NCBI RefSeq assembly: GCF_964340395.1
Contig: NC_135556.1
Location: 14,393,910 to 14,457,909, forward strand
Direction: 5' to 3'
DNA: 64,000 bases
From: Glandiceps talaboti
Lineage: Eukaryota > Hemichordata > Enteropneusta > Spengelidae
The first letter of the stretch is position 1. Each line of letters opens with the position of its first letter. Below the pieces are notes generated by a model. It was not told the origin of the DNA and made no database searches. It saw nothing but the letters and a program-made list of their open reading frames with translations. The position numbers were made by a program, and so were the translations under genes. Shown one piece after another: positions 50,148 to 61,725 of this stretch.

Positions 50148-53100
50148 CCAATTTCAGAAATTCCTCACCAGTATGATGAACACTAATTCCATATCTATAA
50201 ATACAGACAGCATGTTACCAATGGGGATGGGGAGGGGAGTGTCATTTTAATTTTTGAAGTACAGTATAGAATTATAATGCTAAATAGAAACCTAGTTCTA
50301 TTCAAGTATCAAGGAGTCGGACCACAATCAATCTAATTAAAATCCAATGTAGTGTACTTGGCACGATTTCTTTTTAGCTCCTACGCTTATTCTCATTTTT
50401 TCTTTTGTGAGCACCCAATACCTACATCTGACACAATTCCATGACCAATCTCGTATGGACAAGTAGCCAACCAGAATCCGTCTTACAATATTACACTCAA
50501 TGTTCGAAATTGAAAGAAAGAGAACCACCAAATAATAATGTGAATGCATTATGCGAGCTCACCCGTTGAGTAAAAAAGAAATCGTGCCGAGTACACTACA
50601 TCTGATTTTAATCAGATTGGACCACTATGTAAGATTGCAGGACATTGCTATCGTCATTTTTTGTGTACATGTTGTTCATTTCATTCATTATTATTACTGT
50701 GTGCGATTACTCCTCAGAAACTTCTGAAATTTTATCAAAGGAAAAGAAATGTACATTTTGTATGGAGTGTTTAACAGTGCAACGTTTTGCAGTCTTACAA
50801 CTAGTAGAGTAGTTTTGATAATGTTTAAATCATGAACTGAAAACCGTGTTTAATGGAAACCTCAATGTCAAATGATGTCTAGAGGTTTTAGGTTTACGCA
50901 GTGAGTTCAACAAATTTGCTTGCCATTTTATTCTCGTTATGTAGGATGCTTGTCGAGCTCCAGCATAATTTAGAGAAAAGTTACAGGTCGTGAATGACCC
51001 CTGAAGTGAAATAGGCTCAGTCTGGGCAGACTGCAATAGGTTTTATATTTGTATGATAAATGAAAAAAAAGTTGAAGTAGACCTTGTGAACTGCCCCCTA
51101 GTGATATGGTAGAGAAATGATATATTTGTGATGAATTTATGACTACACCATGTGTAGTATGGCAACAAAAGGAAATATTACAAATCCAGAGTTGTTTTTC
51201 AGTGATACCGGACCAAATAAAAGAGAGAAAGCCTCACTTTACTACAAAAATGATTGTTAAAGTCTGTGTTTATATAGGTGATAAAATTTACAAAAGTTAC
51301 TAAGGGGTGTTGTCAAAAGTTCGATGTAGGATAAAGTTTAAATTGCTTTAGTGTTGTGATGGGGGGGGGGGGGGGATTCAAGTAAGATTTTTATGTGACA
51401 AAATGAAATTTGGGACAAACCTATTACATGTAGTTAATGTTCTGACTTAATCATTTTTTACCTGGAAGTTTTCAGTAGAAGTTTTGGAGGGTTTTTTTTC
51501 TAAATCGTGGCCTTCTATTTTTATTAGAGGTAGTATAACATAACATTGAATTATAAAGTACTGTAGTCTAGCTCCAAACAGAGACAGTATTACGTATTAA
51601 CCCTTTCATGACTGGAGACGAGTTTTAAATAATTTTGGGACCCAATTTATATGAACATTTTCATAGTTATAATAATATTACTTCATTACAAAGTAACGTT
51701 TCTTTAATTCCAGTCTAAAATGAAGCTGATATATGCCAAAAACTTACATAAAAACAAGAATTTTGTTCAAATAATTTTGGCGGCAAAGTTTTCAGTACTG
51801 AATGGGTTAAAAGCGTTGAAGTTTTTAATACGTAATACTGTCCCTGTTTGCAACTAGACTAAAAAGTACTTCAAATAGAATTGGGCAAAAATACTAAACT
51901 TAGCTGCCAGTTTAGTTCATAGGGGTCCAGGCAAACAAAAGCTAAGAAAGCAATCTAGTTTTTACTCTGATATCGATCTTTTGATGTCCCACATGTGGGT
52001 GCTCCAGCAGATTTATTGTACAATGTGTTGGAAACTATGGAAATATTCCAAAAAAAAATTATTTTTCAAATGAGGTTCAAAACCACAGATTTGATTGTTT
52101 ACAAGGCAATCACTTTTAGTTCCAATGAAATAAGGTCTTTACTTTTACTTGTTGAAGTAGAAACTAGCGGTACTCCATCCTTTTTTACATTTCATCTCTC
52201 TATGAAATCACTAGAGGGCAGGCTTTATTTGAAAGGTCTGTTCTATCGCAATGGAGTATAATATGTAAACATGCAGTCTATTGAGACATAGGTATTATAA
52301 CACAACACAAATCTGGTATTCTTCCCTTGACAATCTGGCATTTTAGAATCTGTACTTTTTTTGTAACATTATTTCATTGTAATAAACACATGGTGATATA
52401 TATATATTATTTCAGAAGATATGTGAATTAAAACAGGAATGGGTTTTCTCATATACCGAGTCAAAACATGACAGTTTGTGTGTTCCATAGTTACTGCATA
52501 CAATGTCAATCACCGGCTACTTTTCCTCTCCCAGGCTGTAACATATTGATAAGGAGTCATTCAAAAACAGATGACATCTGCATCATATGTTATGATAACA
52601 TCATCGTCACACCTGTCTGTCCATTCACTCTACTACCACTAAGTGGCAACTTCACTAATTATGTGACAATGTCATTATCACATTGCCGTCACAACTGTCT
52701 GTTCACTTTAATCTATTAAGAGTCAGCAAAATATCATGTCTATGATAACGTTATTGTCACACTACTCTACTACCTAGTTGTAGAACAAGCAAACCAACAA
52801 TTTGACAAAAAGCCAGCTGATCACAACAGTTTAAATGTTACTTGGGAGATATATGCTTTGGGTCATGAACTATACAGTTAAAATTTATCTTTGTTAGTAG
52901 ATGTTGAAGACATTACTTGTATTACCCTTCGATTTACTAAGATATACACAAACTAAAAATATTGTTGCAAAATGTTGATACAACAGTGATAAGCTAGTGA
53001 ATGGACGTTGGTTTAATTACAGTATCAGTAGGGAGGTTTCTTGGAAAACTAGTTTATTTTGAGTTCCATGAACTTGCAGTGCTGTTTTTGGACTTCCATT

Positions 53101-54500
53101 GTTTACACTATGTTGATCACAGGGTGATTAGAGTCACACAACAGAGGAACCGCTATCGCCCCACTTGTGTAATATACCACATTGAAGGACGATAGATTTA
53201 GTTTGCTTCTATCTTAGAAAACTGAAGGCTGGATTACCGGTTCTGGATATGAAATGTTTCTAGACATGTTTTATTTGCAAGGTTTTGGCACTATGAATAG
53301 TCTTCCAAAAAGTAGGAAGTAGCCAGACACGTCAATGTAGTATTCAGTAGAGTGGTCCACCCGTGAATCAAAAAGTCTCACTATATAGTTCAATCCACAT
53401 GCAGATATTTGCTGAAATGATTGCTAATTGTACCTGCATATTTCCCAAGTGGGTTTAGCTCTGTAGCACACTGATATTTCTATAGTCACATTGCTTGCAT
53501 ATTTTATGCTCTGTGAAACACGACATTGACTTGTAGACCAAACTATAAACTCAGATTTCTTGTGTCTGATTGTCAGTCATAATTTGTTCTTGAAAAAGCT
53601 TGCCAGTTTAAGAATGGGTACAAGAAAAAAAGTTGTGCATTATTGTATCGGAACTTCTGTGAAAAAATAAAACCTGACTGGAACCATGGTGTTAAAATGA
53701 AAACTAATGTAAAATTACATTCCAACATTATTGTTGAATTCTGGTATGTATTAGGAATATTTCAAGCTATTGTAAAGTTTATAAAGTAAACAGAAAACAC
53801 TGACACTATATTCATAATTCGAAAATGGTCAGATTTTCACCAACCCTCTATGCTACTCAGTAGTCACGAAGTATCCATAGAGGGCGCTGTTTACCATTGA
53901 CATCAAGTGGCATACACAGTTCTACTTTCTACAGCATGTTATGAAATTGTCAATCCACATCATTATCTGAAAATGGAAAATGGGATTGAAATCAATTTGT
54001 ACAAGTCATTTCCTGTTTTTCATCTTGTGGGCAATGGAAGAATCACCATAAAATTTGATGTCTGTATTTTGTGATACCCTATTAAGTGGCTCGGAGCCAA
54101 CACCTGAATTAGAAAAAAAAGTAATGTTATGAGTACTATGTATTGTTATAGAAACAGGGTGACATTGTATCCTATCTTTGACGTGGACCGTTTTGTTTGC
54201 TTTTAGGGTTTTTACAGGGTAGTTCATACATTTGAGTCAGAAACGACAAACAAACACGGGGTGCATACACTTTCACCCACTCGTCTCGCAACATAGGCCT
54301 TTGCATCGTCACATATGATAGGTGTGTGAGTTGAAGGTGTAACAGAAAAATGTGCCGGATATTATTTTTTTTTGTAATTCTCTCTTTCAAATACATTCTT
54401 ACAAGTGAGAAGTGACCAGACACACTATATGTTTTGTTATCAGTTGAGGCTGTACTACTATGATGTCAATATAGGTTTTGGTTGTACAAAGCCTGACTAG

Positions 54501-54862
54501 TATGGCCACAGGGGGCTCAGGCTGTTAGTTTTGTTTTACGGGGGGGGGGGGGGGGGGGGGGGGGCATAAATAAATAAATAAATACTGACAAACATCAACA
54601 ATAGAGTATCAGTATCAACAATAATGTTTCACTGTATCAAGAATTTGTATATGTTTTCCTGTATGTGAAGTAGTCACAATTGCACATACCCCACATTGTG
54701 ACTTTCGCATATAGGAAAACACATACTAATTCTTGATACTGCCAAACATTCATTATTGTAGAAACTGATTTGTGATTACTCTAACATTGATGTTTGTCAG
54801 TATATATTTATTTGTTTGTTTTTGTAAAAAAAAAAACTAACAGTCTGAGCCCCCTGTGGTAT
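54501..54862. mobile_element. Long foldback (about 360 bp) with a run of about 25 G
   Basis: The left arm has CCACAGGGGGCTCAGGCTGT and ACTGACAAACATCAA; the right has the complement TTGATGTTTGTCAGT, AACAGTCTGAGCCCCCTGTG. The centre carries GTATATGTTTTCCTGTATG and its partner. A G run of about 25 (54540-54564) sits in the left arm opposite an A-rich stretch in the right arm. Confidence 0.8.
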
Positions 54863-55455
54863 ATCCAATAGATATGTGTAACAAGGCCTGTATGAAGCCA
54901 AATATATCCTTGTAAATTGTATATATAAATAATGATGTACAAAGCCCTGATCTGAGATACAAAGTGTGGTATTTTGTAGACATGTACACTATAGAAGTTG
55001 GTGATATTTCTTGCTGTCTCTTTACTTTGACTAGGAGATCACCAGTGACTAGTACAGCCAAGTATATTGAGTTGCGATGGCATATGTTTTAACATACTGT
55101 GAAATACTAAATTTTTACTTGGAATTTTTTTCACTGGTGTGGTTTTCCACTTTAAAACAAAATCCCCTGAAAATACCATTCATTCATAGCACCATACTTA
55201 AATCAGTGAAAATAAGGTTCAGGAAATGCAGCCAATTTTTCTTTTCAGTGAAAATTAAAATCCTTGAAAATACAATATTTGACAGTACTTCATTTGTTAA
55301 ACAGTATGTACTATAAGAAAAATGTCATGGCTCTGTAAGATTTCACTTGAGTAATACCAGCAATGCTAGTTGTTTCAAAAAACCAGTAAAGTAAATCAGA
55401 TTTGAGAGAAAACTTACTTTGTTCATGTATCACACACACCAGAAGTCAATTGGTT

Positions 55456-55608
55456 AATTAGATGTTATTCTCCAATATTTTTCTTCGTTCAGCCAAGGAA
55501 ACTATGAGTGACCTAAGGGGTCTTTGTCTAGAATCGTAGTGACAACCCTTAGGTTACAAGTATTTTCCTGCTGAATGAAGAAAAATGTTGGAGAATAACA
55601 TAATTATA
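55456..55608. mobile_element. Foldback/MITE (about 150 bp)
   Basis: Left arm ATGTTATTCTCCAATATTTT with CTTCGTTCAG; right arm CTGAATGAAG and AAAATGTTGGAGAATAACAT. The loop region contains CCTAAGGG/CCCTTAGG, so pairing extends further in. Confidence 0.75.
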
Positions 55609-56993
55609 CCAGTGCCAGTAATATCAAAGAAAAATTAGGGAAAGTAATGGCAATTTTGAAAATTTTAACTCATATTTCGAACACAGCAGAACCAGTGATG
55701 TAGACATGCATTGTCATGACTGGAACGACCAGAGTATATATTCCATATTTTTTGTTCAGCTTGGATCATGCATGGTATAATGTTTGTTATACTCCTGTTA
55801 ACTCAGAGACTTTGATGTCTGGCTTAACAAAGTTGTTCACCAGAACCAGTATGTCAAGTCAGATATCCAAATCTCCAGATAATATAACTCACCTAACCCT
55901 TACCACCATATTTGTAAGTCCTTTGCCATTGTTTTTATGTAGATATCAATATTCATATTACACACAGGGACAAAATAATGGATGTAACATTTGGTGTTGT
56001 GAAGGTGTACCATTATCAGAGAAAGAGAGATTTAGATAATATAATGTGCATAAACTTAGAAAGACTACCAATACTGTAGATTTTAGAATGACACTCCATG
56101 AAATGGACTGGGGAAGCATGACAATTAATTCATTGATGGTAAATTTTTGTAAATGTAATTTCTTTGTTATGAGAAGTGAAATGTACAAAGTTCTGAATCT
56201 AATAGAATTTTGTGGGGAAAAAAAGTTACTCTATTAGACATGGAGGACACATGGTATAGAACAGCCAAATTTGATTTGACGTCATCACATCTGAGCTTTT
56301 TTTGGCTATATTGGATTTTACATGTAGTTTTATATATACATCAGTTTCTCTCACTATCAATAAAATGCCAACATATTCAATAATACCAAATGAACTGGGT
56401 GTATGTGTGTATTTATTGAAATGCAGATAACAATAAGTAATCAACGATATGTCTTGTCATGTTGCACATATGGTGATGCATCCACTTTTGAGTAACAGTT
56501 GTGGCTCAAAGCATCTGTGAGTTTACAACTTATTTTGGACTATCAATCTCAGCACAACAACACCAAAGGAAAGTATATGAGGAAAATAACGGAAATCTCA
56601 TCATATTTCTACATCACATATTTTCAGATTGTAGGTAGAAGCAGTCACACTCGGAAGGACAAAATAAAAACCATAAAACGATAATGTATGAAGGAAATAA
56701 AGATATATAGAATTTTTACAAAACAAACCATAATCCTACATTTTTTATGAGATTGGAACTATTTAATATGAATTTTTTTGTAGCTTTACTCATAATTTGT
56801 ATTATACACTTTGTAAACTGTCATATAAGTTAATCACACAATATCACCTAATTGATAAAACTGTTATGTATAAGGTCAACTTGTTGTTTAATGCCATCTA
56901 ACTACATGTACCTGTATCTTTGCCAAGTACTTATTTAAACCCTTTATAATTAATGACTTGGTTTCTGTAGTGTCAGGTTTTAAAGTGACCATA

Positions 56994-57303
56994 TGGATGA
57001 GGATTTGGATATTTATTTTTAATTTTATAAAACAATTTTATCATGGCTCCCTATTTCAAAATTCAATGTCATACAACATATGTCAAGTCATTATGAATTA
57101 ATAAATGATTAAAATGTTTGTTATTGTACATACAATAACAAACTTTTTACACCTTTTTCAGACTGTTTGTTGTGCATTAAGTTACAAACACATACTTGGT
57201 CAATGTTGTTTCACATTGATTCTTCAAGTAGGAAGCCATGATAAAATTGTTTTTTGAATTAAAAATAAGAAATAAATACCAAATTCACATCCATACGGTC
57301 ACA
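56994..57303. mobile_element. TTAA-flanked MITE, copy 2 (310 bp)
   Basis: Flanked by TTAA at 56990-56993 and 57304-57307. The ends are imperfect inverted repeats: AGTGACCATATGGATGAGGA versus TGTGACCGTATGGATGTGAA. Centre GTTATTGTACATACAATAAC is a perfect palindrome. Related to copy 1 at 38116-38465. Confidence 0.82.
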
Positions 57304-57929
57304 TTAAAGAACTAATCATAGATAATGTCTAGGTCAAAAACTAAAAAATTAACAGTGCCTTATACGGTGCTGTAGTACAACTGACTACCAAAATCCATGC
57401 TATTGTATTGCTTAATAAACTTTGAAAACTTGACACCGAAAGTAACATCCTATCAAATAGCATAGGAATTAGCCCAGTAGTATTTGACCAGAAATTATTA
57501 TAATTATTAACTTTATAAAATCTCAATAAATTGTTGATTCATAGACTCTTTATGCACAATGTCAAGAAAGGAAAAATATACAATATTTACATTAAAAATA
57601 CACATTTGTGAAAATCAGAAACAGACTGAACAAAAACACAAAAAATGAGTTACAAAAATAAAAATACTAAAACTGAAAAAGAGAAGTTCATAGAATATTT
57701 ACAGAAATTATACTCTCACTGATCAGTGTATTAATTTGAACTAAAATGAATCACATTACTAGTTAGTGATAAATTGTCACTGCAGTAATAATTTGTAATA
57801 AACCATAGATGCAATTTGAATATTCTGGTAAGTCAATGCTATTGTTCTATGAACAGGTCTTCGACCTACAACATGATTACGATTTTACATATTCATAATT
57901 TCTGATAAATTATGAATAAATGTACTTTG

Positions 57930-59171
57930 AGTGGCACAAGCTGAGTTTATAAGCTTTTTACTCAAGTGAAAATACTTCAAATAAAACCACTTTCCAGTAT
58001 ATTGTCATTGTCGATGCATGCCTTCTATGATGTTAAAATTGCTATAGCACTGTTAGAACAGTTAATTGCATAGTAGGGATTCCCTGAACATTTTTTGATA
58101 CATATGATAAATTATGTCATGGATCGTTTATGAGTCATATGTTCATTTCTTCTAGTTTAGTCAATTGCAAGTGGAGATTAAGTGTGCTTCAGTGAGTAAA
58201 ATATTACGAGTACCTTTTAAAAATGCAGCAAAAACTACCCCAAAATACGTATGAACTCAGCTTGTGCCTAATTTAGATGCTGTATTAATATTTGTAAAAA
58301 ACACTGCAATTGATGTCCAGATGTGTATGGGGAGCAATTAAAAAGAGCGCCCTCGGCAACGATTAGTTCAATCTTGGTGAATTTCAGTTTTAATAGTGAA
58401 CGAAATAGGACAAGGTTTGAAATGTTCTTACAGTGTAACGCAAAGTACCCTTGATGAGTACTAACAAGATTCAATTTATTGTAAACCAAATGAGACCGGA
58501 TCACTGTATGAAAAGTCTATTTGATCTACCTTTTACAAGATGCAGTACAACTTCTGACTGTCTATGGCCCTTAAGGAGAGATATCACGATGGATAAATTA
58601 AGTCAAAGGTGAATCTTCGTCAAATACTACATTTACACAGCCTATGCACAAGTTTTACACCTCATGGAAAGATGTGGTCAAACAAGAATTTTTGTACAGT
58701 GTGATAAAGGTAGGGTTGGTATGGCTAAATGATATGTTCCTCGTCAATTTTTTTTTTTTCAGTATTTCCAAACCCTTTTTATTACTAACCTTAATTTTAC
58801 GTTCTATTTTACATCACTGATATCAAAGAAGAAATTTTTTTTAACATAGTGAAAGCTGATGTTGTATTTACAGCATGTTAAAAGGTACTTGCGCATTATT
58901 GTAGCACACACTAGTAACCACCACTTGCAATTGACTGAACTCAGACCTGGTATTAAGATATAACTTATAAATGATATGATGACGTAATTTAGGATACGTA
59001 TCAAGAAATGTTCCCTACAATGCAGTCAACTGTTCTAACAATGCCAGAAGACAAGTGTAATGTCATCGAAGGCATGCATCGCCATTAACATTATAACATA
59101 TACAAATATTAGTTTAATCAAGGGTAAGTATTTTCACTTGAGTAAAAAGTTTATAAACTCAGCTTGCCACT
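57930..59171. mobile_element. Element with long inverted ends (about 170 bp), possibly TTAA-flanked
   Basis: The left arm reads AGTGGCACAAGCTGAGTTTA, ACTCAAGTGAAAATACTT, GATGCATGCCTTC, TGTTAGAACAGTT and TAGGGA. The right arm is the complement in reverse order, ending TTGCCACT|TTAA (59172-59175). The left flank reads TTTG rather than TTAA. A further CTCAGCTTGTGCC end at about 58257-58269 implies a nested or composite structure. Confidence 0.65.
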
Positions 59172-59814
59172 TTAAGACCTATGGCCCTAGAAATCACCTC
59201 CGTCTATCAACAAGAACAACTTTTGAATATTGTCATTAAACTACCCATCATTGTTGCTATCTTTGCAACAGCTGTTGCTATGGAGATGGCTGTGGTTACT
59301 CTACACATTTGCATTTTTTGCAATATTCATTCACTTGACTACCCCTCACCTTTGTTATCTTTGCAGAAGATTCTAGAATTTGGTTATTGCTACTCTAGAA
59401 TTTGGTCATTGCTATGGGTGTGTCCATGGTTGCTTGGTATATTTGAATCCATCTCATTAAGTTGACTTTACCCATCAGTTTTGTTATCTCATAATGCAAT
59501 AAACACTTTGATTTTGCTGTTGCTATGGCTGTGGTCCTTAGGTTTCTAGGCAAACTGTTTCTTTTTGAATCCTTACTATCTACCACTGCTGTCATCTTTG
59601 CAACTGTCATTTGGTTGTTGCCAAGGGCAATGGTAATTCTGTCAATATGTCTTGAAAATGCCTTCAACTAGATACTGAGCCTATCAAAATACAAATTAAA
59701 TCTAGTGCATATGTAATAGAAACATGAAAAGTAAATTTATTTGATCACATTTACTGAGAAACTGTAAAATATGTTGTGTCACTCAGCCCTCAATAGCCTA
59801 GTTCTTAAAGAGGT

Positions 59815-59940
59815 TGGTCTAGGTGTGAGGGCTGCATCACATATTGTACCTTCCAGACTATTTACTACAGTGACTGGTTTTCAGTTGGCCTAGGTGTGAG
59901 GGCTGCATCATATGTTGTACCTTCCAGACTATTTACTGAT
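59815..59940. repeat. Direct duplication (about 77 bp)
   Basis: Both copies contain CCTAGGTGTGAGGGCTGCAT or GGTCTAGGTGTGAGGGC, followed by GTTGTACCTTCCAGACTATT. Almost identical. Confidence 0.75.
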
Positions 59941-60774
59941 TGTCTGTGACTGTGATTTTCCAGTGATACTTCTGGTCATAATCATCTGATATAACCTTTG
60001 TACACAGTGTATAACCTTTGTTAAATTTTTGTGTTATTTTAATTAAACTTTGTTTAATTCTGTATTTGTAAATTAATTCATCTTCGCCCTCTGAAAAGAA
60101 GTCCTTTTACCTATCAAAAGGTTGTATTTTATAGCCTACATGTAGAATTAGAATTTAACGACTATCGCTACTGCACTATTCTGCTATATCCTAACTAACT
60201 CACATTGTTTTGTTTTTGTTTTTTTCACTATCACTGCGAACGACAGCAAAAAATCAAAATTTAAGTTTGGATAGCAGACTCAGTGTAGTAGCAAAAGTCG
60301 TTCAAGTCTACAGGTAGGCTATATTATAAATAAAAGATTTTTTTTAAATTGCCTGTTATCAAAATAAATTTAGATTATGCGAAATTAAATAAAACACGCC
60401 ATGTACAATTTGGACTTACATTTTCCGTGATTTTATGATCGATGACATTTTAAACCTAATTGCTAATACAATGTACATAATTACTGATAATATGATATAT
60501 AATTACTTGACAAGATAAAAATCGCTGAGTAAACTGACGTCTGTTATATCCCTCAAATATATTATATATTGTTCGCACCGAAATGTGTCCTTTATATAAT
60601 TTGCGTCCATCCCATGGACCTCGACGTAGAATTCCATGAGATACGACATTTCCCTCCCCCTTAATATGAACAAAACTTCAAAAGCAGACCCAGCAAAGAA
60701 GCCCTACGAATCATGACAATGCTAATCAGCTGTTCGGGTCAGCGTGACTTTAACCCGCATGGCGTCACACAAAT

Positions 60775-60780
60775 CACGTG
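60775..60780. promoter_or_regulatory. E-box CACGTG in the LARP1 upstream region
   Basis: CACGTG within a locally CpG-richer stretch that runs from about 60720 to the LARP1 start. Possible promoter area; no TATA box is clear. Confidence 0.3.
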
Positions 60781-60831
60781 ATACTATCATTGCGCATGTA
60801 CACCACGATTTCTTCTTGCAGTGTGCTATCA

Positions 60832-60939
60832 ATGGCGACATGTGCGTGGCCTCACCGTGCTGAAATCAACGCCTTGTCTTGCCGCTTGACTGTCTGCCAA
60901 CGTAACACAAGTTTGTCTTCCATGTTATCGTTACAGTAA
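60832..60939 (+). CDS. Possible 35-codon upstream ORF before LARP1
   Basis: ATG in the context CAATGG reads MATCAWPHRAEINALSCRLT and continues to TAA. No homology recognised. If the LARP1 transcript starts upstream of here this would be a uORF; otherwise it is a chance frame. Confidence 0.2.
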   Translation: MATCAWPHRAEINALSCRLTVCQRNTSLSSMLSLQ

Positions 60940-61484
60940 CTGCCAGTATATCTTTGGACATTTCGTCGTATTGCCTTGTTTCCGAGAAGCAGTCTCGCAT
61001 TTACACGTGGTAAAACTCGCATATTTTATTTGCATAGGATACTGAATGTCTAGCGGCATATTGTTGAGTGTGTGTTTCGTATTTTCGTCAATTTATCATT
61101 CTCTTGAGATGTAAATGTGATCACAATATAATACGTCACAGAGGTTGGGAAATTCGTTGCAATCCGTGGAGAATATCTCCAGCCAAACACTTTTAACAAA
61201 CAGCCGGCGTGGTACTTTAGTGTGGCCCTTTACGTGTACATCGATATCGTATGACCTTTCGTACCTTCACACATCACTGCGAGAACATGAACAGCATATC
61301 TGTCCATATGGAAGCACATAGCTGCTTCGTATCACATTAAGTGGTCGTAGTTCACTAGTTAAACGTTAGTGAAAAAGAAAGCTGCTAGTTTCGGGGAAGT
61401 TGTGCCTTCTTACGCTTCTCCCGGCTTGTACATAGCGTGCACGCGCTGAAGGCGAACGCGAGAAAGGGAAGAACGTTGAACAAC

Positions 61485-61725
61485 ATGGCGACCGAAGTGG
61501 CTCAACCGCCAAGTCGGATGTCAGATAGAGACGAGGGATCTCGAATTGAGCACACGGGTCAAAATGACACCGTAAGGACCAAAGATACTACAAACTCATT
61601 ACGGGAACAAAATACTGATGTAGACAATAAAACCAAACTTGCAGAAAAGAGGAAATTTGAAGAAGCACCATTACCAAAGACAAACCCATGGACTAAAAAT
61701 GGAAACTTTCCCACAACAAATGAAG
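61485..61725 (+). CDS. LARP1: LARP1 (La-related protein 1), first coding exon, partial gene
   Basis: LARP1 is a cytoplasmic RNA-binding protein that controls 5'TOP mRNA stability and translation downstream of mTORC1. The exon reads MATEVAQPPSRMSDRDEG at the start. After a disordered polar stretch it ends KRKFEEAPLPKTNPWTKNGN and FPTTNE. The EAPxPKxNPWTKN block at residues 59-72 is what identifies the family. I chose ATG 61485 for its AACATGG context and MATEV start. The upstream frame opens without an ATG. The donor gtttgt at 61726 is weak; the exon ends one base into a codon. The La module and DM15 repeats must lie beyond the window, so the call rests on one short motif; LARP1B is the same family. 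Confidence 0.75.

Larger units (their letters stand above)
50148..61484. other. Intergenic region between PGRMC and LARP1, including 3'UTR and LARP1 upstream DNA
   Basis: I see no coding gene. Candidate PGRMC poly(A) signals are AATAAA at 51216-51221 and 52381-52386. Elements found: a G run (51361-51375), foldbacks (54501-54862, 55456-55608), a TTAA MITE (56994-57303), an inverted-repeat element (57930-59171) and a 77-bp duplication (59815-59940). Confidence 0.6.
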
